Part shown: piece after piece, positions 8,547 through 17,339 of the stretch
Layout of the letters: each line of letters opens with the position of its first letter
How positions within the stretch are numbered: position 1 is the stretch's first letter
Translations under genes and position numbers: made by a program
DNA from: Ferrovibrio sp.
GTDB lineage: Bacteria; Pseudomonadota; Alphaproteobacteria; Ferrovibrionales; Ferrovibrionaceae
Direction: 5' to 3'
NCBI RefSeq assembly: GCF_002796975.1
Contig: NZ_PEKV01000004.1
Span: forward strand, 311,561-375,560
Length of the DNA: 64,000 nucleotides
The notes under the pieces: model-generated
Told to the model about the DNA's origin: nothing
Seen by the model: only the letters and a program-made list of their open reading frames with translations
Database searches by the model: none

Positions 8547-9528
8547 TGGCCCCTCCCCGCTTGAAATAGCGGCGCAGGCCGAAGCCGAAACGCCCCAACC
8601 CGAACAGGCCGTTGGGCAGGAACAGCACCATCAGCACCAGCAATACGCCATAGAGCACCAGATTGAGGCCGGGTGCCTCGCCAAAGACCAGACGCCCGAT
8701 CTCAGCAATTGTATGCAGCGCGAATGCCCCCAGTACCGGACCGAAGACGGTGCCCAGCCCGCCAATGATCGGCACCAGCAGCGCCTCGATCGACATGGAC
8801 GGACCGTAAGCGATGCCCGGGTCGATATAGAGGAAGAGCTGCACATAAACAGCACCGGCCGAGCCCGCAATGGCGCCCGATGCGATGATGGCCAGCAACT
8901 TGGTATTGAACGGATCGACACCGAGTGCGCGGGCAGCATCTTCATTCTCGCGCACGGCCATCAGGCGGGCACCGAAGCGGGCATTCTGCAGCCACCAGGT
9001 CAACAGCAGACAGGCAATGACCAAAACCAGCAGCAACCAGAAGAAGCCGGCCTTGGTCTCAAACTGCATCTGCCAAGCGCCGGGCATCAGCGGCACCAGC
9101 AAGCCCACGCCGGCGCCGGTGAAGGCGAAGCTGTTGGCGAGAATGCGGAAAACTTCGGCGAAGGCGAGCGTGACCAGCGCAAAATATGAGCCACGCAGGC
9201 CGTAGCGGAAGACTAGCCAGCCGGTGGCAGCACCGACGATTCCGGCGGCCACTGCCGCCACCACGAAGCCGGCCCAGGCATTGACGCCGACGTGGATCTG
9301 CAGCACCGCCGTGCAATAAGCGCCGGTGCCGAAGAACAGCGCATGGCCGAAGGAAAACTGCCCGCCATAGCCGCCCAGCAGATTCCAGGCCTGACCGAGA
9401 TAGGCATAGAACAGCGCCAGCGTGGCCCAGGTGAGCCAGAATTCCGACCGCACCAGTAGCGGCAGGGGCAGCAGCACCAGCGCGAAAATCAAAATTGCCC
9501 AGAATGTGCGAAGAGTGGGCGTGCGCAT
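8539..9528 (-). CDS. livM: Branched-chain-amino-acid-type ABC permease LivM (system A)
   Basis: This polytopic inner-membrane permease of 329 residues shows the LivM hallmarks GQAWNLLGGYGGQFSFGHALFF near the N-terminus, RYGLRGSYFALVTLAFAE, and the EAA-like loop RENEDAARALGVDPFNTKLLA. The C-terminus ends in a basic cytoplasmic tail. It forms the channel with LivH, whose stop lies one base upstream. It has about nine predicted membrane segments by eye. Confidence 0.93.
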   Translation of the reverse strand: MRTPTLRTFWAILIFALVLLPLPLLVRSEFWLTWATLALFYAYLGQAWNLLGGYGGQFSFGHALFFGTGAYCTAVLQIHVGVNAWAGFVVAAVAAGIVGAATGWLVFRYGLRGSYFALVTLAFAEVFRILANSFAFTGAGVGLLVPLMPGAWQMQFETKAGFFWLLLVLVIACLLLTWWLQNARFGARLMAVRENEDAARALGVDPFNTKLLAIIASGAIAGSAGAVYVQLFLYIDPGIAYGPSMSIEALLVPIIGGLGTVFGPVLGAFALHTIAEIGRLVFGEAPGLNLVLYGVLLVLMVLFLPNGLFGLGRFGFGLRRYFKRGGANA

Positions 9529-9529
9529 G

Positions 9530-10402
9530 TCAGGCCTTCTGGCCCAGCAGTCCGGTCGGCCGGAACAGCAGGACGATGATAAAGATCAGGAAGATGCCGA
9601 GCTGGCCCAAGCTTTCGCCAAAGAACAGGCCACCGAGGCTTTCGGTGACGCCAATGATCAGGCCACCGAGCAGCGCGCCGACAAAGCTACCCATACCGCC
9701 GAGCACCACGACGGTGAAAGCCACGAGCACAAAGGCATGGCCGACCTGCGGACTGACGTAAAAACTGGGCAGCAGCAGACAGGCAGCAACCCCGAGGCAG
9801 GCGCAGCCGATGCCGAATGACATGGCGAAGATATGCTCGACATTGATGCCAACTAATTTGGCGCCCTGGCGCTCTTTGGCCAGCGCGCGAATGGCGCGGC
9901 CAAGATCGGTGCGGGTCATCAGCAACCAGAGCAGCGCAGCCACCAGCAGTGCACCGGCGAAAGCCACGGCCTTCGGCACAGCAATGAAGGCAATCCCGAA
10001 ATCGAGGGTTTCAAAGGAGTACGGCGTTTCGATGGTGCGAGTGTCGGCGCGCCAGAGGTAGAGCGCGAGATTTTCGATGATCACCGATAAGCCGAGCGTG
10101 ACCAGCAGGATGTTTTCATCCCTGCCGTGGCCGGCATGGCCAATGACGAAACGCTGCAATCCGTAGCCGATGCCGAACAGAGCAATACCGACCACCGGCA
10201 GTGCCAGATAGGGATCGATACCGAACAGGCTGTGCAGGAAGAATACTCCATAGAGCGCCAGCATGAGCAGGCTGCCATGGGCGAAGTTGATGATATGCAG
10301 AACGCCGTAGATCAGCGTGAGGCCCAACGCGATCAGGGCGTAAATCGCGCCGATGGTCAGGCCGTTCAGGATCGCCGGCAACAGGATGGAGAATTCAAGC
10401 AT
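9530..10402 (-). CDS. livH: Branched-chain-amino-acid-type ABC permease LivH (system A)
   Basis: The 290-residue LivH-type permease has the conserved start LNGLTIGAIYALIALGLTLIYG and INFAHGSLLMLALY, and a C-terminal FRPTGLLGQKA. About eight membrane helices are visible. It follows the receptor gene after a 60-base gap that holds a perfect 11-bp hairpin, a likely cause of lower expression of the membrane subunits relative to the receptor. Confidence 0.93.
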   Translation of the reverse strand: MLEFSILLPAILNGLTIGAIYALIALGLTLIYGVLHIINFAHGSLLMLALYGVFFLHSLFGIDPYLALPVVGIALFGIGYGLQRFVIGHAGHGRDENILLVTLGLSVIIENLALYLWRADTRTIETPYSFETLDFGIAFIAVPKAVAFAGALLVAALLWLLMTRTDLGRAIRALAKERQGAKLVGINVEHIFAMSFGIGCACLGVAACLLLPSFYVSPQVGHAFVLVAFTVVVLGGMGSFVGALLGGLIIGVTESLGGLFFGESLGQLGIFLIFIIVLLFRPTGLLGQKA

Positions 10403-10424
10403 ACCGTCACGCTGAATAATGAAT

Positions 10425-10450
10425 GGCGGAGCCGGTCGCCCGGCTCCGCC
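10425..10450 (-). terminator. Intercistronic hairpin between receptor gene and livH (system A)
   Basis: The arms GGCGGAGCCGG (10425-10435) and CCGGCTCCGCC (10440-10450) are perfectly complementary over 11 bp with a four-base TCGC loop. No T-run follows on the transcribed side. It therefore more likely protects the 3' end of the receptor mRNA or attenuates transcription than stops it fully. The other two Liv operons here carry unrelated hairpins in the same place. Confidence 0.75.
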
Positions 10451-10462
10451 GCGATACAGGCC

Positions 10463-11683
10463 TCAGGCCTTCGGTGCCGGGAAGACCGGCTTGGCATTGG
10501 CGAAGTCCTTCGGGAAGATCACCTTGATGTCTTTCTGCAGGATCTGGGTGTTCACCGGCGCCGCCCCCTGATTCTGGCCGTTGACAAACTTGGTCGGGCC
10601 ATAGGGCATGAAGTGGTTGCTCCAGCCCGACGAAGCCAGCGCATGAGTGACGGCGGCACGGTCCGTCGACTTAGCACGCTCCAACGCATCGGCCAGCAGG
10701 CGCACGCATTCATAGTTGAGGAACACTTCGTAGGAGAAGAAAGCCTTCTCGGCTTCCACCTTTTTCTTCAGTTCCAGCGCCACCGGATTGCGCGGATCGA
10801 ACCAGTGATTGCAGTCCATGATGAATTCCGCCGCATCGGGGAATTCCTTCACGAAACGATACTGCGACGCCGCGCCGCCCAGAATGGCATAAACCGCTTT
10901 CGGACGAATCTTCTGCTGACGCAATGTGCGAGCCAGCAGCACGAATTCGTTATAGTAGTTCGACGGGATCAGCAGGTCCGGATTGCGGCCCTTCACCTTC
11001 AGCGCGATGTTGTTGAAATCGCGCGTCGGATTGGCGTGCGGGATGGTCTCCAGTACCTCGAAGCCCAGCGCCGGCAACTTTTCGTTCAGCGTCTTGGCCA
11101 TGCCGGCGCCGAAAGCGGACTCTTCGTGGACGATCATCACGGTCTTGACCGGCTTGCCGGCCTGATTGTTGAGCGCGACGAGGTTTTCCATCGCCGAGTC
11201 GACGATCTTGCTCAGGCCGGGACCAAAGCGGAAGGTATTGGTCAGGCCGCGGGTCACCACCTGGTCCACCACGCCGACATCGACGATATGCGGGATATTG
11301 TGCTTGGCTGCCGCCTGCGTGGTGGCAAGCGCGATGCCCGAGGCAAAGGGCCCGATGATGGCAGAGACGCCGGCTTCGTTCAGCTTCTCGACCTCGGCCG
11401 CACCGACATCAGGCTTGGACTGTGCGTCGGCATAGATCGGCTCAAGCTTGGCGCCGCCCATCGAGGCAATACCGCCATTGGCATTGATCGTGTCGATGGC
11501 GAGCTTGGCGCCGAGGCGACACTGCTGGCCCGAGGGGGCGATCGGACCGGTCACCGGATGCAGCACGCCGACCTTGATGGTGCGCGGCTGCGCCTTGAGG
11601 ATGCCCGGGAAGCCGGCGACGCCAGCAGCGGCGGCCGTTCCGGCGAGAAAATGTCTGCGGGATACGCGCGGTGTCTTGATCAT
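10463..11683 (-). CDS. Periplasmic substrate-binding protein of Liv system A (Tat-type signal)
   Basis: This is a type I periplasmic binding protein (Peripla_BP_6/LivK family), 406 residues. It begins MIKTPRVSRRHFLAGTAAAAGVAGF, a twin-arginine signal with SRRHFL, then KVGVLHPVTGPIAPSGQ, the usual first strand and substrate loop. The ATG at 11681-11683 is preferred over longer readings because AGGGAGAAG precedes it and the Tat motif follows. Its start overlaps the gntR stop as TGATG. First gene of the transport-catabolism operon after the regulator. The ligand cannot be read from sequence. The context suggests an amide, cyclic amide or carboxylate. Confidence 0.92.
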   Translation of the reverse strand: MIKTPRVSRRHFLAGTAAAAGVAGFPGILKAQPRTIKVGVLHPVTGPIAPSGQQCRLGAKLAIDTINANGGIASMGGAKLEPIYADAQSKPDVGAAEVEKLNEAGVSAIIGPFASGIALATTQAAAKHNIPHIVDVGVVDQVVTRGLTNTFRFGPGLSKIVDSAMENLVALNNQAGKPVKTVMIVHEESAFGAGMAKTLNEKLPALGFEVLETIPHANPTRDFNNIALKVKGRNPDLLIPSNYYNEFVLLARTLRQQKIRPKAVYAILGGAASQYRFVKEFPDAAEFIMDCNHWFDPRNPVALELKKKVEAEKAFFSYEVFLNYECVRLLADALERAKSTDRAAVTHALASSGWSNHFMPYGPTKFVNGQNQGAAPVNTQILQKDIKVIFPKDFANAKPVFPAPKA

Positions 11684-12513
11684 CACTTCTTCTCCCTGTT
11701 TTTGGATCGTGGCGCAGCGCTGGACTCCCCGGTCGCCGGCGCCACGCTGGCCGACCAAGTATTGCGATCCTCGCCGCGCACGCGGTCGAGGCTCATACGG
11801 AACTGGTAGCGATCCGGGCGGTACAGCCCGACAATGTATTCCACCGGCCGGCCGCTGCGATCCTGCACGATGCGGCTGATGCGCAAAAGCGGCGCTCCGA
11901 TGGCCGTTTTCAGTGCCGGCGCCACGCGGGTATCGGCCAGGGTGGCGGACAGTGTCTGGTCGGCGCTGTCGATCACCACCCCGGATTTCTCCAGCAGGCC
12001 GAGCAAAGGCTCGCGCCCCAATTCCTTGCGGCCGAATTTGCGACCGATATCGGCGGGCACACAGGTGATAAGATAGGAAAACGGCCCATCGGCCAGCGAA
12101 CGCACGCGCACCGAGCGCTGCACTTCCTCACCCGGTGCAATCCGCAGTGCGGCAGCCACGTCCGGGGCAGCGGGTTCATAGCTGAAATCGAGCAGTTCGA
12201 CGTGGGTCTTCAGACCCATTGCCATCAGATTCTCGATCAGGCCTTCCACGCCGCCATGCACCGGTGGCGGTTCGTGATCGTGGGCCGCGACATGCGTGCC
12301 CTTGCCGCGCCCGCGCGTGACCAGGCCTTCAGCGGCGAGTTCCGCCAGCGCACGCCGGGCCGTGATGCGCGAGACATTGAACTGACGGGCGAGTTCCTCC
12401 TCACCGGGCACCTGGACGCCGGGCTTCAGGCGACCTTCGACGATCTGGCCGCGCAGGATCAGGAAAATCTGGTGATACAGGGGCGTCGGAATACGCGCGT
12501 CGACTACTTTCAC
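11683..12513 (-). CDS. GntR-family regulator, HutC/UTRA type
   Basis: The 276-residue protein has an N-terminal winged helix (PLYHQIFLILRGQIVEGRLKPG, then EELARQFNVSRITARRALAEL, about residues 10-65) and a C-terminal UTRA effector domain (RISRIVQDRSGRPVEYIVGLYRPDRYQFRMSL). The start is GTG at 12511-12513 behind GGAGGGG. It is the first gene of the Liv-A/hydantoinase transcript and overlaps the receptor start as TGATG. It should therefore control its own operon, released by the substrate or an intermediate. HutC-type regulators often sense ureido- or imidazole-type acids, which would suit a hydantoinase pathway, but that is inference. Confidence 0.92.
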   Translation of the reverse strand: MKVVDARIPTPLYHQIFLILRGQIVEGRLKPGVQVPGEEELARQFNVSRITARRALAELAAEGLVTRGRGKGTHVAAHDHEPPPVHGGVEGLIENLMAMGLKTHVELLDFSYEPAAPDVAAALRIAPGEEVQRSVRVRSLADGPFSYLITCVPADIGRKFGRKELGREPLLGLLEKSGVVIDSADQTLSATLADTRVAPALKTAIGAPLLRISRIVQDRSGRPVEYIVGLYRPDRYQFRMSLDRVRGEDRNTWSASVAPATGESSAAPRSKNREKK

Positions 12514-12541
12514 CGTTCCCCTCCGTTAGCACCTCACCTAT

Positions 12542-12559
12542 TGTTATACTGATAGAACA
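12542..12559 (-). promoter_or_regulatory. Candidate operator of the GntR/UTRA regulator
   Basis: An imperfect inverted repeat, TGTTATACTGATAGAACA on the plus strand, lies 29-46 bases upstream of the GTG start of gntR. The outer arms TGTT and AACA are perfect and the inner bases partly match. On the minus strand a TTGACT hexamer (12570-12575) lies just upstream and TATAAC (12543-12548) lies within it, so the site would overlap a promoter. The size and symmetry are usual for GntR operators. Confidence 0.4.
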
Positions 12560-12632
12560 TTTACCTGGGAGTCAATGCCGGAATTCGGAAACCGGCTCGG
12601 CTCAATGGTTCAGCTGAAGGTTCGAAACGGCG

Positions 12633-13367
12633 TCACCGGATCGGCTGCAATCCGCCGCCGAGGAAAAGCTGTGCAATACGCGGATCGGCGCGGATGTTTG
12701 CCGCAGTATCTTCGATTCGCGTCTGCCCCAGTTCCAGTACCAAGCCGTAATCCGACATCTGCAGCGCCTGTTTGGCATTCTGCTCGATGAGCAGGATCGT
12801 GACGCCTTTGCCGCGCAATGCTTTCAGAATGCCGAACACCTCCTGCACCATCAGCGGCGACAGGCCGATGGACGGTTCGTCGATCAGGATCAGCTTCGGA
12901 TCGAGCAGCAGGCCGCGTGCCACTTCCAGCAGCTTCTGCTGCCCGCCCGACAAGGTAGAAGCCTGACTGTCCGCCTTCTCGGCCAGGATGGGAAAGCCCT
13001 TCAGCATCGCGGCGACACGATCGGGCAGACCTGATTGGTCCTTCAGCGCGACGGCGCCGAGCTCAAGATTGTGCCGCACCGACAGCTCGGGGAAGATATT
13101 GCGACCCTGCGGCACATAGCAAACGCCAGCATCCAGCATCATGCGCGGCGTATGGCCGGTGACATCCCTGCCCTCGAACAGGATGCGGCCAGACCGCAAT
13201 GGTAGCAGGCCGAAGATTGCCTTGAACATGGTCGACTTGCCGGCGCCATTCGGTCCGATCACCGTGGTGATCCTGCCGCGGCGGATACTGGTCGTGGTGC
13301 CATTCAGGATGGTCATCTTGCCGTAGCCGCCCACCACGGCATCAAGTTGCAGGATGCTATCACTCAT
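12633..13367 (-). CDS. livF: Branched-chain-amino-acid-type ABC transporter ATPase LivF (system B)
   Basis: The 244-residue LivF ATPase has Walker A GPNGAGKST, FEGRDVTG, the LivF-typical CYVPQGRNIFPELSVRHNLELG, signature LSGGQQK, and Walker B LILIDEPSIGLSP. The ATG at 13365-13367 overlaps the livG stop by eight bases. A TTG codon six codons upstream would also be in frame but has no advantage. It is the last gene of a five-gene Liv operon with no enzymes attached. Downstream, a 119-base gap leads to the gntR promoter. Confidence 0.93.
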   Translation of the reverse strand: MSDSILQLDAVVGGYGKMTILNGTTTSIRRGRITTVIGPNGAGKSTMFKAIFGLLPLRSGRILFEGRDVTGHTPRMMLDAGVCYVPQGRNIFPELSVRHNLELGAVALKDQSGLPDRVAAMLKGFPILAEKADSQASTLSGGQQKLLEVARGLLLDPKLILIDEPSIGLSPLMVQEVFGILKALRGKGVTILLIEQNAKQALQMSDYGLVLELGQTRIEDTAANIRADPRIAQLFLGGGLQPIR

Positions 13368-14118
13368 CGTTGGCCTGGTGTCCAAGATAAGCCTCGATCA
13401 CATCCGGGTTGCTGCGGATTTCGGCCGGCTTGCCGGCCGCGATCAGGCGGCCTTCAGCCAACACAAGAATCCGCGTGCACAGCGACATGACAAATTCCAT
13501 ATTATGCTCGATCACCACGAAGGTGGCGCGGGTTTCGGCGTTGATCGCCTGCAACCGCTCCTTCAGGTTGGCCAGCATGGTCAGATTGACGCCGCCGGCC
13601 GGTTCATCCAGCAGCACCAGCCGCGGCCCAGCCATGAAAGCCATGGCGGCATCGAGCAGCTTCTGCTGGCCATAGGACAAACTACCGGCTTTTTCCTCAG
13701 CCAGATGACCAAGCCGAAAGAATTCGATCATGCGGTTAGCGTCTGGCGTCAGCCCGGCATCGCGCGGCCCGAACAGGCGCTTCAACCGCGAGCCACGATG
13801 CTCCTGTGCGGCCAGGATCAGATTTTCACGCACGCTGAGCTCCGGAAAGACCTGCAGCAATTGAAAAGTCCGGCTGACACCACGGCGATTGAGTTCGGAC
13901 GGGCGCAGACCAGTCACCACGTCGCCGTCGACCCGTACCTCGCCCTCATCCGGCACCAGTTGACCGAGGATGCAATTGAACAGCGTCGACTTCCCCGATC
14001 CGTTGGGTCCGATGATGCCGAGGATTTCGCCTTCCTGCACATCGAAACTGACATTGCGTACAGCCTGCAGACCACCGAAAGACCGAGACAGTCTTTTCAC
14101 ATCCAGAACGCTGGTCAT
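13360..14118 (-). CDS. livG: Branched-chain-amino-acid-type ABC transporter ATPase LivG (system B)
   Basis: The 252-residue LivG ATPase has Walker A GPNGSGKST, the LivG Q-loop region VSRTFQLLQVFPELSVRENL, a relaxed signature LSYGQQKLLD, Walker B LVLLDEPAGGVN and VIEHNMEFVM. It overlaps livM by four bases (ATGA) and livF by eight. All ATPase motifs are intact, so the system looks functional. Confidence 0.94.
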   Translation of the reverse strand: MTSVLDVKRLSRSFGGLQAVRNVSFDVQEGEILGIIGPNGSGKSTLFNCILGQLVPDEGEVRVDGDVVTGLRPSELNRRGVSRTFQLLQVFPELSVRENLILAAQEHRGSRLKRLFGPRDAGLTPDANRMIEFFRLGHLAEEKAGSLSYGQQKLLDAAMAFMAGPRLVLLDEPAGGVNLTMLANLKERLQAINAETRATFVVIEHNMEFVMSLCTRILVLAEGRLIAAGKPAEIRSNPDVIEAYLGHQANDE

Positions 14119-15107
14119 GGCCGCACCTTAGCGGCCTGCGGCAGTAGCACGGCCTTGATACGCAGCACGAGCACCACGACGCCACCCGGGCAGAAGGCCA
14201 TCAGCACCATGACCAGGAAGGCATAGATCAGCAGATACCAGGTTTCCGTGAAGCGTAGCCATTCCGGCAGCAGCACGGCAATAGCTGCGCCGACAAACGG
14301 CCCCAGGAAAGAACCGGCGCCACCGACGATCACCATCAGCAGGTAGAGGAAGGACTGACTGAGCGCAAACGGGCTGGGATCGATGAACTCCACCAGCGGC
14401 GCATAGAGCGCGCCGGCGAAACCGCCATAGGCCGAGCCAATGGCGAAGGTCAGCAGCTTGTAAAGTCGGACGTCGACGCCGAGGCTTTCGGCGCGCACCG
14501 GATTTTCGCGCAACGCCGTAAAGGCACGGCCCCATGGCGAGCGCAGCATCCACCACATGCAAAAGGCCATGACCGCCATCACCGCCAGTACGAACCAGTA
14601 GAAATTCAGGAAAGGTCGCGTGTTGATGCCGAACACAACAGGACGCTTGATGCCCGACAGTCCCATCACGCCGCCGGTCAACCACTGTTCGTTACGGAAA
14701 ACCAGCCAGGCCATCACTGCGAAGGCCAGTGTAACGAAAGCGAGATAGTGCTTCTGCACGCGCAGCGCCGGTATGCCCAGCAGAATGCCGACGACGAAGG
14801 CGAGCAGCCCTGAGGCAGCAAAAGCCAGACCGAAGGGAATGCCGGCCTTGGTCAGCAGCGCCGCGGTATAGGCACCGATGCCGAGAAAAGCCGCTTGCGC
14901 CAGCGTTTCCTGTCCCGAATAGCCGACGATCAGATTGACACCCATCGCGGCGATGGCCGTCACCAACCAGAGCGTCATGATATAGGTGCCGTAACGCTTC
15001 AGCCCCGGGTATGGCAGACCGTAGTCGGTCAGGTTGACCGGCGCGAATACCAAAACCAGCCCGAACAGGATAAGGCCGAGCGACCAGCACAGCGAAGAAC
15101 GGCTCAT
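14115..15107 (-). CDS. livM: Branched-chain-amino-acid-type ABC permease LivM (system B)
   Basis: The 330-residue LivM-type permease shows VNLIVGYSGQETLAQAAFLGIGAY, HYLAFVTLAFAVMAWLVFRNE and the cytoplasmic loop RENPVRAESLGVDVRLYK that contacts the ATPase. About nine membrane helices are visible by eye. ATGA overlaps couple it to livH upstream and livG downstream. Confidence 0.93.
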   Translation of the reverse strand: MSRSSLCWSLGLILFGLVLVFAPVNLTDYGLPYPGLKRYGTYIMTLWLVTAIAAMGVNLIVGYSGQETLAQAAFLGIGAYTAALLTKAGIPFGLAFAASGLLAFVVGILLGIPALRVQKHYLAFVTLAFAVMAWLVFRNEQWLTGGVMGLSGIKRPVVFGINTRPFLNFYWFVLAVMAVMAFCMWWMLRSPWGRAFTALRENPVRAESLGVDVRLYKLLTFAIGSAYGGFAGALYAPLVEFIDPSPFALSQSFLYLLMVIVGGAGSFLGPFVGAAIAVLLPEWLRFTETWYLLIYAFLVMVLMAFCPGGVVVLVLRIKAVLLPQAAKVRP

Positions 15108-15982
15108 ACCGCGCGCTCCTCACGCCGGCCGAGCAGGCCCTGCGGCCGGAACAGGATGAACAGCACCAGCAGTATCAGCGGTACCGACTGGCGATAGCCG
15201 GTCGAGACATAGGCCGCCGCCAGATTGTCGATCACGCCGACCAGTAATCCACCGGCAATGGCGCCGCGCACCTGGTTGAAACCACCGACGATGGCGGCAA
15301 CGAAAGCGGCCAGGCCGAGATGTTCGCCGTTGGAGAATTTCGCCAGATAGATCGGCGAGATCAGCAGCGAGGCCATGGCCGCCAGTGCCGCATTGATGAT
15401 GAAAGTGTACATGATCATGCGCTCGACCGGCACGCCGAGGATGCGCGCCACGGTCGGATTCTGCGCGGTGGCCTGCATCTGCCGGCCGGTGCGGGTGCGC
15501 GATAGGAACAGCTGCAAAGCGGCAATCACCGCCAGCGCGATCAGCAATACGCCGATCTGCGACAGCGACAGTTGCACGCCAAGCACGCTGATCTGACGAT
15601 CCGGGAAAATATAGGGGAAAGGCTGCGCCTCGGCGCTGTAGAAATCCTTGGCGCCTTCACGCAACAGCAGGCCGAGCGCGATGGTGGAGATCACCAGCGG
15701 TAGCACGCCCTGCTTCAGCATCGGATCGACCACGATCAGCTTGAAGACCATGCCGAGCAACAGGATCGAGACGAGGATAGCGACAAGGCAGGACAGCCAG
15801 AACGGCCCGCCGAGCCAGTTCATCGCCACCAGCGCAAAGAAGGCCGGCAGCATGACAAATTCACCTTGGGCGAAATTGATCGTCTGCGATGTCTGCCAGA
15901 GCAGGGTGAAGCCGATTGCCGCAAGCGCATAGATCGCGCCGGTCGCCAGACCCGCAATCACCAGCTGGAGTATTTCGGCCAT
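15104..15982 (-). CDS. livH: Branched-chain-amino-acid-type ABC permease LivH (system B)
   Basis: The 292-residue LivH-type permease begins MAEILQLVIAGLATGAIYAL and contains INFAQGEFVMLPAFFAL, ILGVPVERMIMYTF and the C-terminal LFRPQGLLGRREER. It follows the receptor gene after a 75-base gap containing a perfect 10-bp hairpin. Confidence 0.93.
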   Translation of the reverse strand: MAEILQLVIAGLATGAIYALAAIGFTLLWQTSQTINFAQGEFVMLPAFFALVAMNWLGGPFWLSCLVAILVSILLLGMVFKLIVVDPMLKQGVLPLVISTIALGLLLREGAKDFYSAEAQPFPYIFPDRQISVLGVQLSLSQIGVLLIALAVIAALQLFLSRTRTGRQMQATAQNPTVARILGVPVERMIMYTFIINAALAAMASLLISPIYLAKFSNGEHLGLAAFVAAIVGGFNQVRGAIAGGLLVGVIDNLAAAYVSTGYRQSVPLILLVLFILFRPQGLLGRREERAV

Positions 15983-16019
15983 ATGCCTGTCATTCCTCGC
16001 GGCAGGCCGCGGTAAGAAA

Positions 16020-16050
16020 CGCTCCGGTCACCTGATCGACGACCGGAGCG
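16020..16050 (-). terminator. Intercistronic hairpin between receptor gene and livH (system B)
   Basis: The arms CGCTCCGGTC (16020-16029) and GACCGGAGCG (16041-16050) pair perfectly over 10 bp with an 11-base loop, eight bases past the receptor stop codon. There is no T-run. It occupies the same position as the hairpins of systems A and C, consistent with an mRNA-stabilising or attenuating role that favours the receptor. Confidence 0.72.
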
Positions 16051-16057
16051 CCAGACT

Positions 16058-17200
16058 TCAGTTCTTCAGCTTCGGCAGGGTCTGGGTGATTACCTGCTTG
16101 CCGTTCTTCACTTCCGCCAGGAAGCTGATGCGGTCGATCTCGCCGGTACTGTCCCAGCTGGCTTCCATCAGGATGCCCGGCACCTTGTTCGGCGTGATGG
16201 TCAGGCCATGCAGGGCGGCGGCAATAGCCTTCGGATCCAGCTTGCCGGCCTTCTCGGCGGCCGCCTTCACCATATAGACCGAAATATAGCCCTTCAGGCC
16301 GTTGTGGTCGGGCTTGTAGTTGAACTTGGCCTGGAATTTCTTGCCGAATTCCTGCACGGCCGGGATCGGTGCATCGACGGTGAGGCCGACATGACCTTTC
16401 ACGCCGTTTGCAGCATCGCCTGCCAAGTCGATCACCTTCTGGCCCAGCAGCGTGGTCTCGCCGATCATCGGCTTGTTGAGACCCTGCTTCTTGGCCTCGC
16501 GCAGGAAGCGCGCGCTCTCTTCCTCGTTGAGGTAAATGAATACGGCATCGGCATTGGCACTCTTCAGCTTGATCACGTCGGCGGCAAAGTCGGCTTGGCC
16601 AGCTTCAGTCGAAAGGTCGGCTACCACCTTGATGTTACGGCTGTTCAGTTCCTTGATGATGGCGTCGCGACCGCCCTTGCCGAAGTCGTTGTTCACAAAC
16701 ACCACCGCCACCGACTGGGCCTTTTCGCCATCGCGGAGATAGTTGGCCAGCTTCGGCATCGAGATATTCTGGCCGAACGAAGTGCGGAAGATGTATTTCG
16801 AGCCCTGCGCGGTCAGGTCGCCAGCCTCGCCACCCATGATCTGCGGCACTTCGGCATCGGCGGTCAGTTGCATGCTGGCCTTGACCGAACCGGAATAGAT
16901 CGGGCCGAGAATCGCCACCGGCTTGTCGTCCAGCGCGCGCTGGATCGCGGCACGGGCCACGCCCGGATTGGTCTGGGTATCGACGGCCGGAATCTCGACC
17001 TTCTTGCCAAGGATGCCACCAGCAGCGTTCACTTCGGCTGCGGCAAGCTCAACGCCATTTTTCCAGTTGTTGCCGACCGTGGCGCCACCGCCCGAGAGTT
17101 CGATGATCACAGGCAGAAGCACGCTGTTCTGCGCGAAGGCGGGGCTGCCCAGTACCATGGCGGCTGCGGCCGCTGCGACAGCCAGTTTCGTAAATTGCAT
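16058..17200 (-). CDS. Periplasmic substrate-binding protein of Liv system B
   Basis: This LivK-family type I binding protein of 380 residues starts MQFTKLAVAAAAAAMVLG with a Sec signal peptide cleaved after SPAFAQ. It continues SVLLPVIIELSGGGATVGNNWKNGVELA and AAGGILGKKVEIPAVDTQTNP, standard for the family. The ATG at 17198-17200 is chosen because a strong ribosome-binding site, GGAGGACATA, sits directly upstream. First gene of the system-B operon. The ligand is unknown. The family covers branched-chain amino acids, amides, urea and aromatic acids. Confidence 0.92.
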   Translation of the reverse strand: MQFTKLAVAAAAAAMVLGSPAFAQNSVLLPVIIELSGGGATVGNNWKNGVELAAAEVNAAGGILGKKVEIPAVDTQTNPGVARAAIQRALDDKPVAILGPIYSGSVKASMQLTADAEVPQIMGGEAGDLTAQGSKYIFRTSFGQNISMPKLANYLRDGEKAQSVAVVFVNNDFGKGGRDAIIKELNSRNIKVVADLSTEAGQADFAADVIKLKSANADAVFIYLNEEESARFLREAKKQGLNKPMIGETTLLGQKVIDLAGDAANGVKGHVGLTVDAPIPAVQEFGKKFQAKFNYKPDHNGLKGYISVYMVKAAAEKAGKLDPKAIAAALHGLTITPNKVPGILMEASWDSTGEIDRISFLAEVKNGKQVITQTLPKLKN

Positions 17201-17259
17201 TATGTCCTCCGCTAATTTTTTTGTTCGCCGTGCCACATCTGCTGGCCACGGCGGCGGGG

Positions 17260-17288
17260 ATTGTGAAGCTGCTGCAATTTAACGTCAA
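17260..17288 (-). promoter_or_regulatory. Candidate sigma-70 promoter of Liv system B
   Basis: On the minus strand TTGACG (17288-17283) and CACAAT (17265-17260) are separated by 17 bases, close to the housekeeping consensus. The site lies about 60 bases upstream of the receptor start in the gap after ccoS. Assigned by eye only. Confidence 0.35.
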
Positions 17289-17339
17289 TTATCCGGCTGC
17301 CGTCTTCTCGCGATCCAGCGATTGTGCAGCGCAGCAACA

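Noticed and set aside
10127-11809. Plus-strand open frame of 560 codons
   Set aside because: Antisense to livH and the receptor gene of system A. The real genes carry clear motifs, and this frame has none.
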